Positions 21,580 through 33,200 of a stretch of 64,000 nt of DNA are shown here, in pieces; positions within the stretch are counted from its first letter, which is position 1; every line of letters starts with the position of its first letter. Under the pieces are notes generated by a model. It searched no databases, was not told the origin of the DNA, and worked only from the letters and a program-made list of their open reading frames with translations. Origin of the DNA: Cyclina sinensis (lineage: Eukaryota; Mollusca; Bivalvia; Venerida; Veneridae); NCBI GenBank assembly GCA_012932295.1, contig JAAONU010000010.1, positions 25,480,977 through 25,544,976 on the forward strand. The letters run 5' to 3'. A program made the translations under genes and the position numbers.

Positions 21580-22373
21580 TTATGTTTTACAATCATTTCT
21601 TGTTACACTAGTATTAATCGAAAAGGCAATGCTTTGCATTCCGGACACCCAGTTAAATCCTCTGTTCCGTCTACATGCAAACATGATTCCTTGTTTAAGA
21701 AGACGATTTGATCTCTCACATTTGCCTTGAGCTTGAGGGTAATATGGTCTTCCATGAACGATTTTGATATTGTACTTATTGAGCAATTCCTTCATTGATT
21801 GGCCTTGAAATTCGCGCCCATTGTCGCACTGGATTATTTTAGTATGGTTTAGTATGACTTTCTCCAACACAATGGCAATCTCTTTTGATGTCTTCGTCTG
21901 TAATGGTTGAGGAATGATGAACCTTGAGTGAATATCAATTATCTGTAAGATGTAACGATGCATTGATCCGCCACTACGAACCTCGAACCCCTTCACATTG
22001 ACTATGTCGATCTGCCATCTTTGACCGGCAGCGTTTGCAATCACTGTCTTAAGTACTGGTTTGTTTGTAAACCTTGGGTACTGATTGTGGAATTTTCACT
22101 GAATCCAGTATATTTTTCCTTTAGTTTTTTGTACAAGACTCGGGAACCACAGCCGTGATTTTCTTTAAATTCACGTTCAACATAAACTTGTAACTCTTCC
22201 TCGACTATTACTCTCTTGCCCTGACAATGTAGGAGTTCATTCTTTAAGGTAAAGTCATTTCTTTTTCTCATAAGATTCAGAGCGTTAACTTGGTCGGCCG
22301 ATCGCTGGTTACGTGGGACTTTGAATTCACCCTTTAATCTTGCGACGATTGTGTCGTACCTACTTCGTGGCAT
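21580..22373 (-). pseudogene. Ginger/KRBA2-like DDE integrase core, one frameshift
   Basis: Frames 22373-22041 and 22044-21580 overlap by a frameshift near 22060-22100. The N-terminal part (MPRSRYDTIVARLKGEF, GCGSRVLYKKLKEKY) matches the leader domain of integrases annotated as KRBA2-like in many invertebrates. The catalytic core shows D in WQIDIVNV, D in IQCDNGREF and E in QGKCERSNR. In Ginger elements this enzyme moves DNA transposons and is related to gypsy integrase. The core runs into a stop where the TIR element begins. Some Ginger elements are reported to carry OTU domains, which fits the neighbour downstream. Confidence 0.75.
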
Positions 22374-22379
22374 TGTTGT

Positions 22380-23320
22380 TTGCAGTGATCTTAATTATTG
22401 CACCATTCTTGTCTGGAAAACGTTTTTTATAAATTCATAAATAAAAACTCGTACCAACAAGAATCTTAACAACAAGAATTATCCTTAAAGTGTATTAAGC
22501 TATAACTCACAAGTATTCTATTCGAATTTTAAACAGTGTAAATTATATACTTTTCATTCCCTAATGGTTGCTAATAAAAACCCAGTTTTTCCGATTCTTC
22601 CATTACGTATAGCAGTGCTGATTGACTTTAGACAAGTTTGATCTGATAAACTGCAGAATAAAACATTGGTCAACGTTTTAATTTGATTACCTGTGACTAT
22701 CATGTATATTAAATAACCAAGACAGTTTCTGACAACCATAAGGGTATTAAAACAAAATTATTTAATACTTTTGACATTTACAGTATACATGTCAGTTATA
22801 GGCTTATAGCTTTACACACTTTAAGACAACAACGTTCGACTTTTCTTGTGTTGAATAGTAAACATTAAGTATATAAAAATATTTTATCAAGAGCCATAAC
22901 TGTGCAGACATGTTTTAATAAATTACACTCCTGATAAAAAGCAAGCATTCATAAATTCAGTTTTGTACCCTGAATTTTAATAATCCCGTGAAAAATCAAC
23001 AAGGTTAAACAAGGGTCCATAACTCTGATAAAATTAGTTTCGGATTACCTGCCCTTTTACAAAGAAAGCTCCTTGGATAATAAACAAGCAGCTTTGAAAA
23101 ATTCGAATGAATACCTTGGATTGTTTCAGAGTAAACGAACATTAGCAAAAAAAAAAAACCTAACTAACGCCCACGCAATCTCGCAGTTTTTTTTTAAAGA
23201 AAAGTCGCCAAAAGATCGACCTAAAAACAAGAGCAGTCTCATGACAGATTGCTCGATTGTTCGACGGTACGTTTAAGCTTTACAACACCAATTAAAAATT
23301 AAACAAGCAAATTCGTTGAA
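22380..23320. other. No gene seen
   Basis: AT-rich sequence upstream of the integrase on the minus strand. No motif-bearing frame or repeat stands out. A 5' end of the integrase-OTU-F-box element might lie here, but I could not find inverted ends. Confidence 0.45.
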
Positions 23321-23321
23321 T

Positions 23322-23716
23322 TGATATCCCCTGCCGAATACTGTTTGGCCAATCAGTGGACATAACTCTATGTTATGGTCCAACGAAGAAATGCTGACGA
23401 TATGCACATCTCTTGGTATTGAAGGTTCCCATCAAGTTTCGTTGAAATCCAATCAGTAGTTGCTGAGAAGTAACGCGGAAACGAAATTCTTATACAGTGT
23501 ATAATAACCAATCAGGGGCCATAACTCTTGTGTTTAAAGGTTCAACCGTAAATGATGACGATATGCACATCTCCTCTTGATATTGAAGGTTCCTACCAAG
23601 TTTCGTTGAAATCCATCCAGTAGTTTCTGAGAAATAAAGCGGAAACGAACTTCCGACGGACGGACGGACAACGTCAAAACAATATCCCCCTCCCGATTTC
23701 ATCGGCGGGGGATAAG
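23322..23716. repeat. Bivalve-type repeat element with two 161-bp units
   Basis: TATGCACATCTC occurs at 23401 and 23562, and AAGTTTCGTTGAAATCCA follows each. The right end reads GACGGACGGACGGACAACG then CCCCCTCCCGATTTCATCGGCGGGGGATAA. The left end has GATATCCCCTGCCGA, a weaker match to the inverted end. Non-coding, probably a non-autonomous DNA transposon carrying short tandem repeats. Confidence 0.65.
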
Positions 23717-24329
23717 ATATGACCAAAAAGGTGTTGAAATCTGCTTTAAAACCAGACAAACAAACAAATGGTAGAATGAACATCAAATTCATAAGGAAGT
23801 TTGTTAAAAACAACTGAATGACAACATGAAACATAATTATAAGTGACGTTTAAATGCATGTTTACGCAGTCTGCTCATTCCTAAACACTATATAAAAAGT
23901 TGTAGATTAATCTTTCATAGTATTAAAGTTACTGGAGTCAAAAATAAACTTTAATCTAAAGTGATATGACTACTCCCACGACCATTGAGTAGAATACCTC
24001 AGTTTATTTTTTAATGAATAGTTAAGCTAAAAATCTACCTTTTAGCCTCAATGACCTTTATCTGTCCCCTAGGAATTTAAGGTTGAAGGTTATATTTTTC
24101 AATAGTACAGTATTAGCTCTTCTTTCAAGCAAAACTTCGAAAATATTTTTCAAGTCAAACACAGGCTATTATTTGTCTTACAGTTTAGCAAAATTCCTTC
24201 CGATACACAATGTACCTTGCTTCGCCATTCCAATTCTGAAGATTAGGTACTAACATTGTGCGATGTTTAAATCCATTATTTATAAGAACATTATATACAT
24301 TCATGGATACTTTAACACTACAAGCGTTA

Positions 24330-24556
24330 CGCTCGAATGGCGTTCGTTCGAATGAACGCCATGCCCGGGGTGAAGACCTTGAAATTTTACCACGTGACCT
24401 CTAAGTGGGTCTGGCTCATCAAGGGGCATACACCTATGAAGTTTGGAGTCTGTAAGTGGAAGGACTTTAGTGTTATGGTCAAGGTTAAAGTTTTGTGCCA
24501 AAACAGACAGACCAAAAACAATATGCCCTACCGATCTATCGATCAGGGGGCATAAA
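24330..24556. repeat. Short TIR-like repeat with palindromic start
   Basis: It begins with a near-perfect 26-bp palindrome, ATGGCGTTC-GTTCGAAT-GAACGCCAT, running into GCCCGGGGTGAAGACC. It ends with CGATCAGGGGGCATAA. The ATGCCC and GGGGGCAT ends resemble those of the 19.8-21.6 kb element. Single unit, no coding sequence. Confidence 0.55.
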
Positions 24557-25133
24557 AAATCTCTCACACTTTGTGGTGTGTAAGGAGTCTTCTAGGTGTC
24601 AATAAGCACAAAATGGCACACTCCAGTAATGCTAACTCACCTTTTATAAATAAATTCTAGGTTTAACTTTATAACCAGTTTCTGACCCCACGGCCAGATA
24701 CTAATTTGCTCATCAAGATACCAAGTTACGAAAATTACAAAGTCATAATCAAGGCCAACATTCTGACCGAAATTCAAGATGACTGGATGGAAAATGTGGC
24801 TTCTACTATACTGTAAATGATGTTTTCATTTCATTTGACCTAGTGACCTTTTTATTTTTGACAGTAAGTTATATGTCGTAATTGTCAACAAGTATAGTAC
24901 AGTGTTTAATTTAAGCATGTAGGGGTTTTATTTACTGAAATAATACATGGAAAGTCGTATTAGAATTTACCGGGATATATTGTTTAGGTCTGTGCACAGA
25001 TTTGTGATTTTGTGAAGTGATAAAGTTAATGATGTGCCTTTAGCTTCATTTTTTGTTTGTTTTCGGATTAAAACTAAATGGTTTGTTTTTACAACATATT
25101 TACATCTACAACCAAGAACAGACTGTTTTCTTT

Positions 25134-26274
25134 CTACCCCAGACATGCCTGCAAACACTGAATGATTGCTAGTAGGAGAGCAGTCACATTGTCCAATTCT
25201 GTCTCCAGCTGTACTTCTTTCAGGTGGTTCTGTAACTGACCCAGCACAGCTTGTCTAGTTTTGAAGTACTTTAACATACGACTTCCTTTTTTCAAATATG
25301 ATTCACTAAGTGCTTCTCTCAGGTTTACACCAAGCAATGTTTGACAGTGTTCTAGCATTACATTTTCTTCTATCAAGAAAGGCCACCAATTTCTAAGATG
25401 TAGCAATGTTTTTCCTTCGTTAATATGTTTCCGTTTAAGTGGAAAGGTATTTTCCTTTTTTTCATAGACACTTTTCCATTCCACAGGCTGGCAGCCATAT
25501 ATTCCCTTAAAGTCTTTCCTCCAGATTTCTTGCAATTCTTGCTCCTCTTCAGAGAGTACTGGTCCCCAGTTCACGCATCCATAAACATCTGTGTTGTAAA
25601 TAGATTTACGTTTCTTGGTTGAACTTGAGTCATCATCATCATCACACTTGTTTTATGTACTTGATGATTTATCATTTTTCTTTAAGTGAGATGTACGGTT
25701 TAAATTTTCATTTCTTGCTATTAATTGTTTCATTACAGAATCGTAAGCAGTTCCTATTCTAATTTGATCTATGCGATCTTCAAAAGTCTCTGGGTACATT
25801 CTAACAATTTATGATGCTATATATAGATGTTTTGCGAACTTCCTCAACTACATCCCTAATGAAGCGACGCCTCTCATCAGCTTCAATTCTCCCTTTTGAC
25901 AAAAGCTGCTCTGGGAACTCTGTAAGTTTACTAATCAATGTCTTGACATTGACTATTTGACAAGAATACTTAAAGCAGAAGCAAAAATAAATGTGTAGAA
26001 AAATATAGTTTACAATGTAGGTGCTCACAAGAATTTCTAACTTACCTGCTATTTTATTCAGAAGTCTTCTAACCTGAATAGGTTTCATTATATTTGTAAC
26101 CGTTAGATCTGATTCTTTGAGAAACAGGAGATCTTCAATACACTCAACACCAAGTTCTTGCATTTTATCAAGAAATGTATTCATAGCTTCCTGATCCAAA
26201 CCAAAACTGGTGATGAAGGACTTCAGAGCCGTTTCCATAATTCTTTGATAACTGAACACTATTTGCAAAGTCAA
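25134..26274 (-). pseudogene. SAM-domain protein (SAMD3-like family), decayed
   Basis: The 5' exon (to 26046, donor GTAAGTTAG) encodes a SAM domain from METALKSF at 26238: SFGLDQEAMNTFLDKMQELG, IEDLLFLKESDL, IMKPIQVRRLLNKIAG. Downstream, around 25930-25660, the reading passes a TAG with a one-base shift and then a TAA. At 25574-25134 it continues with NWGPVLSEEEQEL, KRKHINEG, LRNWWPFL and a helical tail. This architecture (SAM, YPETFEDRI-type segment, YGCVNW-type domain) matches proteins annotated as sterile alpha motif domain-containing protein 3-like, often multi-copy in fish and invertebrates. SAM domains mediate protein-protein contacts. Two disablements suggest a pseudogene. Confidence 0.65.
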
Positions 26275-26646
26275 CAGTAAAATTTTGTTTTCTTACTCGA
26301 TTTCAAAACAAGCTTTTAATAGAGAAGATGATAAATTATTCACTTCTAAATGTTATTGAAGGGATTGAACTCAAGATTGTCCACCTATAAAAAAAAGTTT
26401 TAAATAATGTGAATTGTTAAGAAGAAATTACAATTAAACAAATGGCTTTAAAACTTTTTGTCATGGAAACCAATGTAACATTGGCATGCTAGAATTTTAT
26501 AATTGACCACTATTCAATAACCTCCTCTTATGTGATAGTTACAGACTTACAAATAGATATATACATGTACATACAATTTCAGGCTTGTATTTATCTCAAG
26601 ACTGTTGTTTTTGCTGTTTAAAAATTCTGGGATAATTGCATTTTCC

Positions 26647-28329
26647 TTAAAAAAGATATTGCAACACAAAGGTGATTAAAATGGGTAAAACAGCCAATAA
26701 TGATGTTTCATGATAATAATGGTAATAATGATGCACTATTCTGTAAGCGTTTGCAATGTCTGTTTTTGCCATTAAACAAGATCGACCACACAATTGAACC
26801 TTTTCTACCACAGTATCAATAGAATCGTAAACCACTTCAGAATGTTCCTTATTTATGTGAGAATTGACCGAGTCATTCCTAGGAAATGACAAATCATGGA
26901 TACGACGAAAAGATCCCGGCTCTTTCTTTGGGATTAGAGCCAGTAGCGAACAAATTAGACCCTGGGGTTTCTGGGAGAATGGCCCCTTAATTTGACATTC
27001 TTTTAACTCTTCTAAAATTTTATTATTAACATAATCCCAATTTAATAGTGCTGATGGATGATTTTTTGAAACTTTGTCTTTAATTTCCCCTGAAATTGGA
27101 ATTTTGAAGCCATTTTTAAAACCATTTACTAGGAAATCCCTTTCTTCCGCATTGTAATTTTGCAAATAATTATAGAGCTTAACATTATTTACTGGTGTTG
27201 GAACCTTGGCCACGAAAGGAATGTTTCGAATTATGAGATGCTGCTACATTGCTTGAGAGGAAAGATGGAGAAGTCGCTTTGCATTGGATTGTTTTTGCAA
27301 TTGAAAACATTTAAATTTTGGATGTTTTTTCAAACAATGCTCACAGATATGCGCATATCTGCAGTTCCTATAGTTGCAACCTTGGGGCTTATTAAAATTG
27401 TTACATGTTTTTGGCCTCTGATGAGGAGTACTTTGGGCAGGATTTGAACCTAAAGCCATTGCCTTTATGTATAACTCGGAATGCATCCCCGCCCTATTTA
27501 ATTTCTCGTGTTGCTTAAGCGCCCGAAACGTACGGTCATAAAAATTAAATGCGACGACTCCATATCCCCTCTCAAGTCCTCTAATCAAATTATAATATGC
27601 AATCAAATCAGATGTCAAATGTGGATATTTTGAGCTGTAAATGTCTGGAAATATATGAAATGCGGAAATCCATGGTCCAATTGACAGCTGTGTCTTGTTC
27701 TCTTTCTCTGGGGCAGACACTGATACGTTCCCACCATTGAATTGGATCAAAAATCCACCATTTCCTGCATGTTTTGGATAAAGTAAATCAGAAAATTCCA
27801 CAAATTCATCGTTCCAAATTGCTTGTTTTGTGCGCATATCAATAAATGCACTAGGCCTTACACTATACGAATGCATGGCATGCATTGGTGGTATACCTTT
27901 CGGCAACTGCACAGGAGATCTGGCTTCGGGTGAATTTGATGGATTCTGTCCACTTACATGTAGGACTGGTTCGTCTTGGTTTTGCAAACCCAAAACATTT
28001 CGGACAGAATTTTCAATAACACCCAAGTCCGCATTGTCCCTTGCTGGTTGTGCCACAGGAATGTCATTTTGTTTTTCAGTTACAATCATCCCCCTACTCG
28101 ACAGTTCAGATACAACTGCGGACACAACTTCAGCCATTTGAGTTTTACTTAATGTATTGGAGCTGGCTGGCTGTTGAGAAGGTAACAAGTTTACATTGCT
28201 AGGTTCAGCTTGGTGATCAACACCGATGTAGTTATTCGGTTCACCATCGTCAGCCATTGAAGACTAATTTGTCTTAGACTTTTTCATGGAGCTTTCTGTT
28301 GTTGCCGTGCTCTGTCTTTTGCGTGGCAT
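26647..28329 (-). pseudogene. DIRS-like retrotransposon, 5' part only: Gag-like ORF and start of RT
   Basis: A frame starts at the ATG at 28329 (MPRKRQST), has an in-frame TAG near 28266, and from 28257 runs 337 codons to a TAG at 27244. It ends with a CCCH-type cluster: CNNFNKPQGCNYRNCRYAH, CEHCLKKHPKFKC. After that stop the same frame continues at 27213-26647 with a reverse-transcriptase N-terminus: IKGPFSQKPQGLICSLLALI, SFRRIHDLSFPRNDSVNSHI and MAKTDIANAYRI (first RT aspartate). It then dissolves into a HHYYHYYH microsatellite. RT motifs C onward, RNase H and a tyrosine recombinase are absent. The RT leader is typical of DIRS-like elements of aquatic animals. The single stop between Gag and RT may be a mutation or a readthrough site. 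Confidence 0.7.
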
Positions 28330-28611
28330 TGTTTACTGCAAAATAAGAAATAAGGAAAAACCACGAAAAGACTATTATCAGCCCATTTAGTTTAAACAAC
28401 AAAACCCACCATTAATACAAATAATAACTTACAAGCCTTAGATCATTATGCATTCTGAATCACAAGTTAATAAGATAATGCACTAGTTAGACTGCATCTC
28501 ATCATACCATTAAATATAACCTAAGCACTATGTTATTAGTAATCTAGAGCCTTTACTAATAAAAATTAATATAAATATTATTTAACAACCGAAAAAGAAT
28601 CACTGTTAACT

Positions 28612-29150
28612 GGCTACCATGGATAAATATAACTTTATCCTATATAAAATGTTCTCTGGCTACAACAGATCAGACATAATCTAGCCAATTTCATATCAAA
28701 ATGTGAATTGGCTGTTGAGACTCAGTCAGACTCCTGTTAATTTGCTATAAAAATGTTAATTAGCTACAAGGAACATACATTGTCCCGCATTTTTGAAATA
28801 AACAAGTCATGTGGCTACCAAGGAACATACCTAGTCCCGCCACTATGAAATACCAATGTAAATAGGCTACCAAGGAACATACATAGTCCCGCCAATTTGA
28901 TATACAAATGTTAATTGGCTACCATGGATCAGACATAATCCTGCCAATTTTATGTAAATTAATATTTGGCTACCAAGGAACATACATAGTCCAGCCAATT
29001 GAATAAACACGTTATTTATCTATCAAGGAACATACACAGTCCCGCAAATTTCATATACATATATTATTTGGCTACCAAGGATCAGACATAATCCTGCCAA
29101 TTTGTAATTAAATGTTGTTTGGCTACCAAGGATAAGTCATAATCCCGCCA
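28612..29150. repeat. 51-52-bp minisatellite, about 11 units
   Basis: The core GGCTACCAAGGAACATAC...AGTCCCGCCAATTT recurs with starts near 28612, 28658, 28709, 28762, 28813, 28865, 28917, 28968, 29018, 29070 and 29121. Two variants alternate irregularly, GGAACATACATAGTCC and GGATCAGACATAATCC. It lies between the DIRS-like fragment and BEL/Pao element 1. Confidence 0.85.
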
Positions 29151-29650
29151 TTATGAATAAAAATAACTCAAAAGTATACCAAGTGAATATAACATTTACT
29201 AATTACCACAAAATAAGCCACCAATGGCATAATTTTAATCTAAAACCAAATAAGCCAAATATTACAAATGACACCTGACTGTACAACATGTTACCACACT
29301 GAAATTTAGTCAATAAATCAATTTGAAGCCCTTTTATTTACTTAGGTGATGTTTACAAGGCAAATAAATAGCTAAATAACTGTAAAATTAGAAATTTAAA
29401 TACACCAGTGCACATAACATACAAAACAATTTTTCTAACAAGTGATCACATGACCTGCAAAAGAATTTTCATCTCACAAGTAATCCTTGGATATTTTAAT
29501 AATATAACCAGTTATGCTACCATGGCATAAATAAATAATTTCTGAATTATGTAAATAACCACTAGATTAAACTGTCTCCCTTTATCTAATTGACAATGTG
29601 CACAACAAATACAGCAACTGAAATGTTCAAGCTCTACCTATTTTTTAAGT

Positions 29651-30658
29651 CTAAGCCCAATTTGATACCCGGATTATGCAATCTCGAATACTTCTAAGAT
29701 ATTTCGAATATCCTACCTCCTGGCTTAGATGAATTCCATCCCTACTGAAAATACAATGTTTGGAATGCCACAAACCTCTATGCTTCCAGAACGTTAATGG
29801 CAAGTTGAAAGTTGACACAGGAACTATGGGTCTAGAATTGATAATTGCTGAAAACTCAGCCATAAGGGTTACTAAGATATCATGCGTAAGATTGGTAACT
29901 GACCGTAACATGGAATCTAGTATTCTACGTGTGATTCCAATCATTCTTTCCCAAGACCCTCCAAAATGACTGCTATGTGGGGCGTTAAATACCCATTGAC
30001 AGTTGTGAGACTGCAAAAATGACCGAGACCTATCATCTTCGACATTAATCACATCCACTTGGAGATGATCAGTGGCACCTACAAAATTACTACCACGGTC
30101 AGACCGAAACTGTTTAACAGGGCCTCGTATTGAAATGAAACGCCTTAATGCATTGATGAATGAAGATGATGACATTTCATCAATGACTTCAATATGCACG
30201 GCTCTAATAGCCAAACATGTAAACAAAACGGCCCAACGTTTTGAATTGGCCTGGCCACCTCTAGTTTTTCTGGCAACAACATTGAAAGGGCCAAATACAT
30301 CAACACCACAGTAAGTAAAGGGTGGTGAAACAGTAACTCTGTCAGGGGGTAAATCAGACATTTTCTGTGATTGAAATTTTCCACGCAACTTCTTGCAGGT
30401 AACACACTTAAAAATGAAAGAGGAAATTAACCTTTTCCCACCTATAATCCAAAAACCCGCATCACGGATTGCACCTTCAGTAAAATGTCGACCCTGGTGT
30501 TGCACAAGACCATGAAAATGGATAACTAAGAGTCTGGCCACATGGGATTTACCTGGTATGATAACAGGGTGTTTGCTATTATGACCAAGATCGCTTCTAC
30601 TTAAGCGACCACCAACTCTCAAGATGTCATTTAAATCCAGATAAGGATCAAGGGTCAA
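29651..30658 (-). pseudogene. BEL/Pao element 1 integrase fused to an SGNH-like tail
   Basis: 335 codons. Residues 1-282 are a Pao-type integrase: zinc region HFHGLVQHQGRHFTEGAI and CVTCKK, then D in YCGVDVFGPF, D in FRSDRGSNFVG and E in GGSWERMIG. At about 29810 the family sequence stops at RPIVPVST. The last 52 residues are foreign (SKHCIFSRDGIHLSQEVGYSKYL). They resemble the C-terminal end of SGNH-hydrolase-like proteins (DGxHLS) often found with DIRS-like elements. The usual C-terminal DNA-binding domain of BEL integrase, present in element 2, is missing. Confidence 0.75.
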
Positions 30659-30659
30659 A

Positions 30660-31390
30660 ATGGGTGAGTTTTTGTGTCGCCCTTTCGAAGAAAAGGTGAT
30701 ACATAGGGATCGCTTTGTCCGTCGGTCCGGCGGTCCGTCACGAAAACTTAACGTTGGCTATAACTTTGCCATTTCTAAACATTATCTTATCAAACTTTCA
30801 AATTGTATTGCTTATGTCAACAGGGTCAGGTTGATGCCAAAATCTTAAGGTCAAGGTCACATTTGACAGAGTTATGCCCCTTTTTATACATGGATTTTGT
30901 CATGAAAACTTAACGTTGGGAATAACTTTGCCATTTTTTAACATTTCAACATCAAATTTCCAAATTATATTGCTAACGACAACAGGGTCATGATGATGCC
31001 AAAATGTATAGGTCAAGGTCACGATTGACAGAGTTATGCCTCTTTTTGTACTTGGATTTTGTCATGAAAACTTAACATTGGCTATAACTATGCCATTTCT
31101 TAATGTTTCTTCATCAAACTTTCCAGTTGTAATGCTTACAATTGTATCACTTAAGACAACACCATTTCTCAAGGGCAGATAACCCTCACAATTTTTTTTG
31201 CAATGTTATGCCCCTTTTTCAAGTTAAAATTTCTTGGTTAACCTTTTTCTTTATGTCCATGTCTCAAAAAGTGTCAAGGATATTCCATTCAAACTTGGAA
31301 TACTTGATCACCAGCAAGACCCCTGCAAAGATTGTTGGTACCCGTGTCCCTGGGGTCACAGTTAGCCCCACCCCCGGGGTCACTTGATTT
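30660..31390. repeat. Repeat element with 162-bp tandem units inserted in BEL/Pao 1
   Basis: GAAAACTTAAC recurs at 30742, 30904 and 31066, 162 bp apart, each followed by TTTGCCATTT or TATGCCATTT. The start has GTGTCGCCCTTTCGAAG and GTCCGTCGGTCCGGCGGTCCGTC, a signature of bivalve TIR repeats. It ends in GGGGTCAC-type sequence near 31385. Non-coding. Confidence 0.75.
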
Positions 31391-31464
31391 TGCTTAAACT
31401 TATATATAGGAAAAAAAACTTCTTAAGCCTAGAAATAAAATATTAACTGACATGAGATGGGTAA

Positions 31465-31840
31465 GTACTCCCCCCCCCCTCCCCCCCACTGTCCCCTCTG
31501 CATGGGAATCCGCCCCCCACCTCCCCCGGGCCCAATTTTTTTTTTAATTTTAAAACATAGGTACTTTATTTCCCATCCTACCTCCACCCCCCTCCCCCAA
31601 CCAGTCACCCCCCGGGCCAATTTTTTTTTTAATTTTAAAACATCTGCACTTTATTCCCCCCTACCTCACCCCCCCCCCCCCTTACAACCAGTCATCCCCC
31701 CCGGGGCCCAATTTTTTTTTTAATTTTAAAACATATGCACTTTATTCCCCCCTACCTCAAACCCCCCACCCCCCTCCCAACCAGTCCCCCCCCCCCCACC
31801 CGGGCCCAATATTTTTTTTTTTTTTTAAGACATAGGTACG
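31465..31840. repeat. C-rich/T-rich tandem repeat, four units of 85-99 bp
   Basis: Units of CCCCC-rich DNA, then GGGCCCAATTTTTTTTTT, then AATTTTAAAACAT, with TAAAACAT-type marks at 31551, 31636, 31727 and 31826. Runs of 7-14 C alternate with runs of 9-14 T. The minus strand is G-rich enough for quadruplex folding. Confidence 0.8.
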
Positions 31841-31879
31841 TGACTCCCCATCCACCCTTAAACCCACCCAAACACGTGA

Positions 31880-33200
31880 CCTCTTCCTGAAATGATTCAG
31901 ACTGAACAATTCTCAGGATCAAAGATTCTGAAAGTCTCTTAAACTCGTGACTCGTAGCTAACAAACAAGTTGCGAAGTTATTACATGGGCCATGCTCGCC
32001 CCGTAAAACTAACAAGTGTCTAAGATTTGTTAAAGCCTTAACCAGTTTAGACCAAGACGAGAATCTCTCGAATCTCTGACTACCAAGGCGTTCAAACTCT
32101 TGAACTCCTGTAACACTAACGTTAACCTGGGGACGGATTTCTTTATCCTCGTCTGGATTTATAACTGGAAAGAACTCAGGAAATTGAACCGACCTACTGG
32201 ACAAGAAACTAGGACCAGTTAACCATGTACTACTGTGTAATTCAGTAGGAGTAACACCTCGACTGCCGACATCAAGCGGATTGAAACGTGACGGAATATA
32301 ATTCCACTGTCTTGGAACACTTAACTTTCTAATCTTTTCAACACGATTAGCTACATATGTGTAGAACCGCCTTGTCTGGTTATTAATGTAACCCAATACA
32401 ATTTTACTGTCTGTGTATAATTTCACATCATCAAAACTAATTTTCAACTGATCAACAGAAGTTTGGGCAATTTCAGTTGCAAGTACTGCACCACAAAGTT
32501 CTAAGCGAGGGGTTGTGTGACCTTTTTTAGGGGCGACTTTACATTTGCCTAAAACAAAGCCTACATCAATCTCATCATCACTTGAACGACATACCAAGTA
32601 AGCAACTGCTGAGATAGCAAGTTCTGAGGCGTCACAAAACACATGTAGCTCATGTATGCTATTGGCAGTATTTAACGAAGAACTACAGTAACTTCTTGGG
32701 ATTTTGAACAAATTGAGTTTATGGAGTGCAGATTCCCACTTGCGCCATTTGACCTCAATATCATGGGAAATGGGATCATCCCAATTGACATTTTCAGAAG
32801 TAATGTCTCTAAGAATCAGCTTACCTACTACGGTAAATGGGGCTAAGAAACCAAGGGGATCGAACACCGAGTTGACCACTGATAGAATCTTCCTACGAGA
32901 TAGGGCATGAACTGACGGTTGTATACTGAATACAAAACTGTCAGTATTTAAATCCCAACCAAGGCCAAGACTACGTTGAGTGGGTAAACTATCTGAAAAG
33001 TCAATTTTTTTCAAATCTTTACTTAAATCTTCTTGTGAAAATGACTTCATTACATCAATATCATTTGATGCAATTTTGTGCAAGCGCAGTGCACTGTGAC
33101 CTAGAGCTGCTTGGGTTCTTTTCAACAAATCAACTGCCTATGATGTATTAGGTAACGATGTCAAACCATCATCCACATAGAAATCTTCATTAACAAAAGT
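31880..33200 (-). pseudogene. BEL/Pao element 1: RT C-terminal half and RNase H
   Basis: The RT box FYVDDGLTS is coded at about 33190-33165 and is soon followed by an in-frame stop near 33140. From 33128 the frame runs through the RT connection (SVFDPLGFLAPF) and RNase H. Its acidic residues are visible in VFCDASELA, PRLELCGAVL, LYTDSKIVL and NPLDVGSRG. The frame then enters the G-rich repeat at about 31870, giving an artificial Gly/Lys tail. Normally it copies element RNA into cDNA. Confidence 0.8.

Noticed and set aside
31457..31723. Plus-strand Pro-rich open frame
   Set aside because: It is translated C/T tandem repeat; no start context, no conservation, and the block is an insertion in BEL/Pao 1.
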